Below, one piece after another: positions 56,241 through 64,000 of a stretch of DNA of 64,000 nucleotides. Within the stretch, counting starts at the first letter, position 1; every line of letters starts with the position of its first letter. The position numbers and the translations under genes were made by a program. The notes below the pieces were generated by a model, which saw only the letters and a list, made by a program, of their open reading frames with translations, was not told the DNA's origin and made no database searches. This DNA comes from Takakia lepidozioides (Eukaryota; Streptophyta; Takakiopsida; Takakiales; Takakiaceae), in contig CM060734.1 of NCBI GenBank assembly GCA_030704615.1, forward strand, positions 26,040,001-26,104,000, in the 5' to 3' direction.

Positions 56241-57210
56241 ATCCGGATGAAGGCATTTGCCTTCTGGACTTGTTTGGCGGGATCAGCACCGGATTGGCTG
56301 CTGTGCTACAGGCAAGTGTACGAGTTCGACGTTACCTGTATGTGGAGAGGGATGAGACTGCACGACGCGTCTCACTGCGCCATGTTGCTCAGTTGGTATA
56401 ACAATACCCTGACTTGTTGCCAGTGTCTGCAGTTCGTGGATTCCAACAAGCCTTGCCAGCAGACATTTCTTTGCTGGGGGCGCAGGATTTAGAGCAGGTT
56501 GGCTCCATTGATCTGGTAATGGCAGGTTGGCCCTGCCAAGGGCATTCATCAGCCGGGCATGGCAATGGATTGCGAGACTCGAGGACGGGTATGTTTTGGG
56601 AGATGGTGCGGATTTTGCGCTGCTTGCAGCTTCGTCAAGCTGTATCTCCAGCATACATCTTGGAGAATGTACCACTGATGGGTGATTCTCGGGCCAGGGT
56701 GATGGCCAGTGTGCATCAAGTCCGGTCGTGGCTTGGGTCAGCAGTGTTGCTGGATGCAGCTGCAGTGGGGTCACGGGCTCATCGTCCACGGCTTTGGTGG
56801 ACTAACTTGATGCCACCCGCACTACTCAAGCGTGCATTTGATGGGGTGCAGCGGCCAGCACACCTTACCGTGGATGGCATTTTGGACACAGGGAGGCAGT
56901 CTCAACGTGTGAGACACGATGACCGTTCGCCTTTGGCAGTGGTCAACAGGGTGGGTCAACCACGAGCAGCATTACCTACACTGCTCAGCTTCCCAGGATC
57001 CCATGCTTTTCGGGATGGTGGACCTGGCCTCCTGTAGGATGCTCAGTTGCAACAGTTAGTGGAGCCTAATGCCGACGAGCGAGAGCGGGCTATGGGGTTT
57101 TCCACTGGGACCACGGCGGTGCCTTCTCTTTCTGAGGCATCACGTCGGCAGGTGTTGGGGCAAGCAATGGATCTCAATTGCTTGACCTGGATTATCAGCT
57201 TGGCTATGGC
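56240..57210 (+). pseudogene. C5-cytosine DNA methyltransferase domain inside the gypsy polyprotein
   Basis: Motif I (SAM binding) DLFGGISTGLAAVL starts at 56,267; motif IV AGWPCQGHSSAGHGNGLRDS has Pro-Cys-Gln at 56,531-56,539, Cys being the catalytic nucleophile; motif VI ENV at 56,663-56,671; motif VIII region GSRAHRPRLWWTN at about 56,768, with both Arg but without the usual leading Gln; motif IX RERAMGFSTGTTA at about 57,083; motif X RRQVLGQAMDLN at about 57,150. The order is canonical (not permuted) and the target-recognition region between VIII and IX is short. It sits between protease and RT in the same frame. Two stops fall inside: TAA 56,399, after motif I, and TAG 57,035, before motif IX. 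The enzyme would transfer methyl groups from SAM to cytosine C5. The best family match by eye is the DCM/DNMT superfamily; subtype is not decided. Confidence 0.9.
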
Positions 57211-57499
57211 TGAGCAACGTAGAGTGCGGAGCGCACTTCCCTGGACGGTCTCTCTGCCTACCGAGACGGTACAGGCAGCGAGTGGGGGCGAGCCGGTGAG
57301 GACCACGGGGTGTAGACATCCATGGCACACGTGGGAGGTGCTCGAGGTTCAGAGGGAGTTGGCAGCCAAAGCAGCTGTGATGGATGAGGTTGGGGATTCT
57401 TCTCGGGATGAGGAGGTTCTCAATGATGAGATGATGGGGCAGGATGAGGCATTGTCATTGACTGAGCAAGAAAGAAGTACTGCTCAAGAGGTTGCAGCA

Positions 57500-60440
57500 T
57501 AGCAACCACGGGACGCGTCCTCTACCTCTAAGCCCACTGGACTTAAGGTTGCAGTCACGGAGGACAATTGGGAGCCTGACATTGGACCCATTGTCACCGG
57601 AGGAGAGAGACGACGTATATGGCGGTTCATGAGGGCTTACAGGAATTGCTTTGCCTTCAGTTTGAAGGACTTGGGAGCACTGAAGGGTCAAGAGATCCAT
57701 ATTGAGTTGGCCACTGACACGCCAATCTTTCGGAGACCCTATAGATACAGTGACATGGAGAGGTCTTTGATTCAGATGAGGACTCAAGATCTCTGGGAGG
57801 CAGGTTTGGTGGAGCTCTCTGGTGGAGAGTATGCTTCAGCCACAGTGATGCCAGCTAAGAAGGATGTCTATGGCAATTGGACGGAGAGACGTATGTGCGG
57901 TGATTACCGGCCTGTAAATCGTCAGACCAAGTCCGATAGGTATGCCATGCCAACACCAGAGGAGATCTTTGATGCCATTGGGCATTCCAAGGTCTTTAGC
58001 ACGTTGGATTTACGATCCGGATATCACCAGTTGCCGATCAAGGAGGCGGATAAGCAAAAGACGGCATTCTGGGGGATCAATGAGCACGGGAAGGATTGCC
58101 TATACCAGTGGCGGTTCTTACCATTTGGGCTTAAAAACGCTCCCGCTGAGTTTCAAAGAGTCATGGATAGGATTCTAGCAGGGGTGGAGTTTGCTCGGTG
58201 CTACATAGATGACATCATCATCTTTAGTGCTACGGTGGAGGAGCATGAGAGACACCTTCAGGGGGTATTTGAGCGCTTAAGGACGCACGGATTGAAGTTA
58301 CATCCGGGCAAGTGCAAGTTTTTCCACAACCAGATTGAGTATCTGGGTCACATGATATATCCTGGAGGATTGGGGGTACAACAGACTAAGGTAGAGTCCA
58401 TAGCACAGGTTCCACGCCCCACGGACGTGAGCCGAGTTTGAGCTTTCATGGGGTTAGCAAACTATTATAGACGGTTTGTTAAGGGATTCAGTGCCATTGC
58501 AAAGGCTCTAACCAAGCTGACCAAGGTGGACCAGGAGTGGCAATGGGAAGATGAGCAAGAACAAGCTTTTCAAGAGCTCAAGGCGAGGTTGACCTCGGCG
58601 CCCATCTTGAGACGACCTATCAGGGGGCATCCTTTTCAGCTGCATACAGATTGGAGCATGCTGGGGCTTGGAGCGGTGCTCACACAGGTGGATGATGAGG
58701 GAAGAGAGTTCGTAGTGGCTTATGCTAGCCGCTCAAACAATGCTGCAGAGTCTAAGTATAGCTCATATGAGGGAGAATGCTTAGCTGCAGTGTGGGCCGT
58801 GGCACACTTCAGGTGCTATCTATACGGCAATCTCTTCACCTTTGTCACGGATCACCAACCACTCAAGTGGTTGATGGAGTCAGACAAGCTTACGGGGAAG
58901 CTTGCACGGTGGGCACTCATCCTTCAAGAGTATGACTTTCAGGTGGTGCATCGACCGGGTTTGGTCAATCGCAATGCAGATGGGTTGAGTCGCAATCCAT
59001 GCACGAGCCAACAGGATGACACTGGAGCTCGGTGGCATGGTGAGACGGACGAGGAGATGGTGCCTGGATGGCATGCATCTGCATTTCTGTGTATCTTGGC
59101 AACGGAAGGCCAGGTTGGACCTGCAACAGGGATGACTGTAGATCAAGTGTCTGAGGACCCTGAGGCCAGCAATGAGCAAGGTAGCGCCAAAGATATACAT
59201 GAGGATTCAGTTGTGTTGGACTACCTCCGCACTGGAGACACGGCAGCCACTGTGACTGCCAAGGAGAGGGATCGGATCCTACAACGAGCCAAGAGGTTCA
59301 GGTGGGAGGGGACACACCTGCTCCGAGTGTGGGAGGATGGTCGAGTGAGGATTGTGCCTCACCCAACACAGCGGGCACGGTTAGTGCGCCATGCCCATGA
59401 GGAGTTGGGGCATTTTGGGGTGCGACGCACTCATAGTCTACTGCAGGGGCAGTATTGGTGGCGTGGTATGCACACAGAGGTGCAACAATTTGTGGCTAGG
59501 TGCATGGTGTGTGACAGGGTGCGTGCTTCATTCAACGCCCCTACTCCACAATTGCACCCTCTTCCGATCATGGGATTGGGCTACAGGTGGAGTCTTGACT
59601 TCGCAGGGCCGTTGCCACTGACCATGCGCCACAACAAGTACGTGTTGGTGATGGTGGAGCACTTCTCCAAGTGGATTGAATTGGTTCCATTGCCTGATAA
59701 GGCTAGTGAGGGAGCTGCGTATGCATTCCTGGATTGTGTGCTTAGCCGATTTGGTGCTCCAGCTGAGGTACTCGCGGACCAAGGGAGAGAGTTCTTGGGG
59801 GAGTTTCAGGCTTTGTGTGACAAGGCCTTGATAGACCACCGCACCACTTCTCGGGATCATCCTGAGGCCGATGGCTTGGCAGAGAGAGTTGTTCAGACAG
59901 TAAAGAGGGGTTTGCGCAAGTATGGCTTGCAGAAGGGACACCTAGGAGATTGGGACCTTCAGTTACCCTGGTTAGCCATGGGCTACAGGTTCAGCAAGCA
60001 AGCATCACTTGCCTCCTTCTCACCATACTTTCTTCTCTTTGGCCGAGAGCCGGATTTGCCTACATCCATTCGTAGAGAAGCTGCTACAGTTCTTAACCTT
60101 GACGATCCGGACGTGTGGGCACGTGCATGTGAGCAGCGTGCAGAGTTGTTCAAGAGAGTCATGCCCATGGCTTTCGAGAACCTTGCCATTGCACAACACC
60201 GTGATACGTTGAGGTATGCTACCATACGTGGTGGGGGCTATCGTCCTGGGGTTCGGAGATTCAACCCTGGTGACTATGTCTATCTGTAGCAGACTGCTCC
60301 TACGACCCTGGATGTGACTGCAGGACGTGTTATTTTGAGGGTTCGAGAGGTCTTGCCCTCAGGCGTCTTGGTCTTGGAGGGTCGGGATGGCATAACTTGG
60401 AAGGACCATGTGCATAATTGTGCGCCATGTCACCTTCCGA
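57500..60440 (+). pseudogene. Copy C reverse transcriptase, RNase H and integrase
   Basis: [82 protein letters not shown], catalytic YIDD at 58,202-58,213. A TGA at 58,439 interrupts before FMGLANYYRRFVKGFSA. RNase H: LHTDWSMLGLGAVLTQ, FVTDHQPLKWL. Integrase: HH-CC finger (HAHEELGHFGVRRTH to CMVCDRV, about 59,390-59,515); core Asp in SLDFAGPLPL, Asp in VLADQGREFLG, Glu in GLAERVVQTV. A TAG at 60,287 precedes the C-terminal NCAPCHLPNVDG. No chromodomain. Confidence 0.93.
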
Positions 60441-60446
60441 ATGTCG

Positions 60447-63300
60447 ATGGCTGTGTGTCGATTACAGGGCTCTGAATAAGGTGACTATCAAAAACCGGGA
60501 TCGACAACCTCTTTGATCGGTTGGCAGGAGCAAATTATTTCAGCCGGATCGATTTGCGCTCAGGTTACCATCAAATCCGAGTGGCAGAAGGAGATGAGGA
60601 GAAGACCGCGTGCATGACAAGATATGGTTCATATGAGTTCTTGGTGATGCCTTTTGGGCTCACCAACGCACCCGCGACCTTTAGCATGCTAATGAACAGC
60701 CTTTTCCAGGAGTGGTTGGATGACTTTGTGATCGTGTACATTGACGACATCTTGGTGTACTCGAAAACAAAGGAAGAGCACCTGGAGCACCTCAAAAGGG
60801 TGTTCCAGAAATTGCGGGAAGGGAAGCTGTATGCCAAAGCTTCAAAGTGCGAATTCGGGGTCGCAAAAGTGGAGTTCCTAGGGCATGTGATTACACAGGA
60901 TGGGATCAAAATGGATGATAGAAAGGTGAGGGCGATCTTGGATTGGGAGCCTCCGACTTCGGTCCCAGGAGTGCGATCCTTCTTAGGACTCGCCTCCTAT
61001 TACTGAAAGTATGTGAGAAATTTTGCCAAGATCGCGGGGCCACTGTCAGACCTTCTGTGTAAGTCCAAGGTATGGGTATGGAACACCTTTTGTGGCCAAG
61101 CTTTTGCCGAGTTGAAGCAGCAGATGGCGGAAGCTCTAGTCCTGAAAATCCCGGAGTTCGACCGTCCATTTGAGATCCATACAGATGCGTCGGACTTCGC
61201 AATTGGGGGTGTGCTCATGCAGGATGGACGTCCAGTGGCTTACGAAAGTAAGAAACTGAATGAAGTGGAGCGACGGTGGCCTACGCATGAGAAAGAACCG
61301 CGACACTCTTGAAGAAAGAGTATTTCTGGCCCAAACTGAGGGAGGAGGCCGAGGAGTATGTCAAGACATGCACCACATGCCAACAAAACCGGAGCGAGTA
61401 CAAAAAGCAAGCGGGGCTGTTACAACCTTTGCCGATTCCAGAGGGGTCTTGGGAAAGTGTCTCGATGGATTTCATGACTGCTTTGCCGCTGTCAAAAGGA
61501 TTCGATGCAATCATGGTAGTGGTGGATAGGTTTAGTAAAATGGGTCATTTCATCCCCACCAAAGAGACGGCAACGGCGCAGGAGACGGGGCGACTTTACT
61601 TCGCCCATGTCTTCAAGCATCATGGACTCCCGAAGGATATTATCTCGGATCGCGATCCAAAGTTTACAAGTAAATTTTGGAGGGCACTTTGGAAGAAGAT
61701 GGGAACGAGGCTCAAGATGAGTACGGCCTTCCGACCTACAACGGACGGCCAAATGGAAAGAGTGAATTCCGTGGTGAAGCAGATCTTGCGGAATTATGTG
61801 TCGGCAGACCAGTCAGACTGGGTGGAGCACTTGGATGCGGCAGAGTTCTGTTATACAACAAAACACAAAACACTTCGCAATGGGAGTTTACCTTTTCATA
61901 TTGGTCTATGGAAAAGCACCTTGGTGCCGACAAGTTGGGCCGCCCAGGACGTTGAGGAACCGGCAGCAGCAGCGGTGCTGGAAGAACGAGAGCGTTTATT
62001 GGAGCTTACAAAGTACAACATTGCCAAAGCTAAGAAACGGTATGAACGGCAGGCGAATCGAAAGCGGAGGGAAGTTAAGTTTGAGGCAGGCACGGAGGTC
62101 TGGTTGAACATCAAGAATTTTTGACTACCTCCGGAAGTGAGTCCAAAGTTTGTACCTCTGTATGCGGGGCATTTTCGCATCCGGAAGGTTATGAATGAGG
62201 ATGTGTATAAATTGGAGCTGCCGGCAAACAGCAAGGTGCATCCGGTATTCCACGTTTCCCTTCTACCAACCACCCCCTGCCCTTCAGAGGTGTCATCTCC
62301 ACTTTCTTCTGCTGCAGGCTCAGTGACAGTCCGCGGAGATCGCGAATCTTTCTGCAAGACAACCTTTCATCCCCTACGGTTATTGTCATCTTAAAGAAAA
62401 CTTCATCGACTTGCGAGGGGTAGATGAATGGCTGCTCATTTCTTGCTGGTGAAATTGAAGAAAACAGGTCGTAGGCCTCCGTAATCCAATTCCAAGATCT
62501 CATCAATGACCCCCACATATTTCAAAGAGTCTATCATTGGATTGGAATCAGTTGAAACATTTATTTCTTGCTAAAAAATTGAACTCACCCCAAAATCAAA
62601 GCTTACATGCGAACATCCATCCCTGTATGATTTCCTGTAATGGTTTCCATGTGCCCTCATTGAGGGGTATGATTTCACATGCAACAACGGACGCAAACTC
62701 AGACGCCGAACGTCCATGTCCACATCCACCGTGTTCCTCACCTCATTGTCCACTGCCTCTTGTAACCGCTCCACAAAAAAGGGAAAGCGCGTCCGAATCG
62801 GCATCGAGTGTTGCGTCCGCCACCTGTTCTGTTGGATCATGAAAATGAACCTAAGTACGAGGTGGAGGCAGTGCTTAAGTCGAGGAGGTTCAAGAATCGA
62901 GAAACGGAGTATCTCGTGAAATGGAAGGGCTATCATTAAGTGGAGGCAACTTGGGTGCGTGCCTCAGACATCCGAGGCGGTTGCAGCTTTCGAAGGGCGA
63001 CCTCAGAAGCGGAAGAAGCGTTGATGGGGACATCAACCTTGGATCGTGGGGGAGGAAATGCATGCTTAGTCCGGCTTAGCTAGCTCAGGAATCCGATTGC
63101 AAAAACTTATGTTGTACAAATTTTGTTTATAAATGAAATGGTTTCCAAATGTTGTGCGTCCTATTTTGTTTGGAATGGTGATGCATGGTATGGTTGGCTA
63201 GTGTGTAGAATGCATGCTAGCTTACAAAAGTGGGAGAGGTAAATTGGATTAATCGTGTGTTTGCGCAGTGCCGAAATCGGGTGACTCCCATCCAAGGGGC
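60447..63300 (+). mobile_element. Copy F: chromovirus 3' half with internal deletion
   Basis: Similarity to copy D starts at GTGTGTCGATTACAGGGCTC. RT ([27 protein letters not shown]) runs to 61,006, where TGA replaces the CGG of copy D. RNase H continues to about 61,297 (RRWPTHEKE), where about 470 bp present in D are missing, and the integrase resumes at [17 protein letters not shown]. Integrase core residues are present. TGA at 62,122 replaces CGA. The chromodomain region (about 62,840-62,950) has a stop (GYH-stop-VEATWVRAS). Two further frameshifts flank 62,260. The 3' sequence to about 63,300 matches 41,473-41,690 of copy D. Confidence 0.9.
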
Positions 63301-64000
63301 AAGGAAACTTGCGCCTTCTTTGGGAGTTCATGTGCTAGTGCGCACCTGGCGCATGCGCGTACTATAACTACACTACCGAGGGGGGTGCCTTGTAGTGCGG
63401 GCTAACGCGGAAGCTACGTGCTTTCGTTCACGTACTATAATCATGTAGCCTCGGGACGAAGTCGTAATGCGGCTTCGGCGTGTTCCCGTACCTCAGACCA
63501 GCATTCCAAGGCGGACCCAATTGTAGTGATTGGGGCGCACGGTTGGTTCAAGGTTATCTTCCTAGTAAAAAAGGGTTCAATGTGAACCCTTGCTCAAGGT
63601 GATGCAAAAAAAATGGCATCATGAGCGGTCGCAAGCAATGTTGTTGCAGTAAGGAGATTCGATCCTCGGGGAGGATCGTTCCTTGGCCTTGAAGTGGGCC
63701 AAGAAGAGTGCACTGGGTGGAGCTTGAGAGGCTCCACCCTTGGCCGGGACTTGGAGGAAGTCGGCCGAACTAGCTAGTGGAGAGTAGAGTCAAGTGGGGG
63801 TTTGGTTCTTTGCCATGGGACGCCATGGTACGGAAACAAACTCCTTGATGTGGGACGCCACAACTTGGATGTTAGTTTCTACAAAATAGATAAGTCGATG
63901 AGGACATCGACTCCCCGTTGGGGGGGTTGCTATTCCATGAGCTCATGAGCCCATGAACGGCCATGCATGAGCCATGAGCCGCCAAGTAACACTCTACGAA
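63301..64000 (+). other. Probable continuation of the 3' LTR of copy F; no gene
   Basis: No coding region is supported. Twin CGTACTATAA(C/T) words at 63,358 and 63,434 and a GGGTTCA-rich hairpin at about 63,574 are visible. Copy D stops before this part, so it cannot be compared within the window. Confidence 0.35.

Larger units (their letters stand above)
52800..60446 (+). mobile_element. Copy C: Ty3/gypsy retrotransposon encoding a C5-cytosine DNA methyltransferase
   Basis: The most complete member of the family seen as A, B and C. It has a leader (about 52,800-53,310), then one reading frame (positions congruent to 2 mod 3) from about 53,483 to about 60,440: gag, CCHC x2, protease, methyltransferase, RT, RNase H, integrase. 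There are no frameshifts in nearly 7 kb. Stops: TAA 56,399; TAG 57,035; TAG 57,500; TGA 58,439; TAG 60,287. No chromodomain is present. Similarity to chromovirus copy F begins at about 60,447 directly after the integrase end, and no 3' LTR is visible, so the 3' end is truncated or rearranged. Confidence 0.92.

Noticed and set aside
56240-57210. Methyltransferase as an independent host gene that happens to lie between gag and pol
   Set aside because: It continues the same reading frame from the protease and into RT without a frameshift over nearly 7 kb, and no start, promoter or introns are visible.
56399-60289. In-frame stops in copy C as reassigned codons, programmed read-through or U-to-C RNA editing
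   Set aside because: The stops include TAA, TAG and TGA at unrelated places, the deacetylase uses a normal TGA stop, and U-to-C editing is known from organelles of some seed-free plants, not nuclear transposons. Simple decay is enough.
63640-63690. tRNA gene suggested by GATTCGATCC
   Set aside because: No acceptor stem, D-arm or anticodon arm can be formed around it.

Overview
The window is nuclear DNA of a land plant with a large, repeat-rich genome. The evidence is one spliced plant-type class I histone deacetylase gene, a decayed pentatricopeptide-repeat (PPR) gene of the plant-specific PLS/E class, plant-type CCHC LINEs, chromodomain Ty3/gypsy elements and long satellite arrays. Several features (heavily decayed nested elements, an HDAC with a very long tail, a retrotransposon carrying a DNA methyltransferase) suggest a non-flowering plant such as a fern or lycophyte, but the sequence alone does not prove the clade.

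Layout. 1-1,220: diverged copies of a roughly 120-bp satellite. 2,513-3,382: PPR pseudogene split by an insertion. 3,860-5,900: direct repeats and a 1.6-kb foldback element. 6,228-7,460: about twelve copies of a ~104-bp tandem repeat. 7,460-10,985 (minus): fragments of two different gypsy elements, one of them copy A of the methyltransferase-element family (gag only). 12,606-18,047: an intact RPD3/HDA1-type histone deacetylase gene in about eight exons, with a full-length 5S rRNA-like sequence antisense in its last intron. 19,630-21,030: a dense field of ATACCAG/CTGGTAT palindromes with a tRNA-derived SINE-like sequence. 22,450-29,604: a LINE with ORF1, endonuclease and reverse transcriptase, broken by stops and frameshifts and cut by an LTR-like insertion. 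31,436-32,640: GC-rich minisatellite. 32,850-36,141: copy B of the methyltransferase-element family, ending in a 500-N assembly gap. 36,642-41,472: a 4.8-kb satellite array with a two-monomer higher-order unit. 41,473-46,400 (minus) and 47,095-49,084 (plus): two head-to-head copies of a chromovirus. 49,085-52,781: an LTR-like repeat, an antisense LINE fragment and an unidentified decayed reading frame. 52,800-60,446: copy C. 60,447-64,000: the 3' half of another chromovirus copy.

The main discovery is copy C. It is a Ty3/gypsy polyprotein read in one frame from about 53,480 to beyond 60,289, in the order gag, two CCHC knuckles, DSGA protease, a complete C5-cytosine DNA methyltransferase domain (motifs I, IV, VI, VIII, IX and X recognisable), reverse transcriptase, RNase H and integrase. 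It is broken only by five stop codons, each one C-to-T change away from a Gln or Arg codon. Methyltransferase capture by retrotransposons has been published for charophyte algae and dinoflagellates. I do not know of a description in a land plant.

How the parts interact is inference. The only clearly intact host gene is the histone deacetylase. Everything around it is decaying mobile DNA, and the C-to-T/G-to-A stop codons fit methylation-driven mutation. The inverted chromovirus pair and the foldback could give rise to double-stranded RNA.
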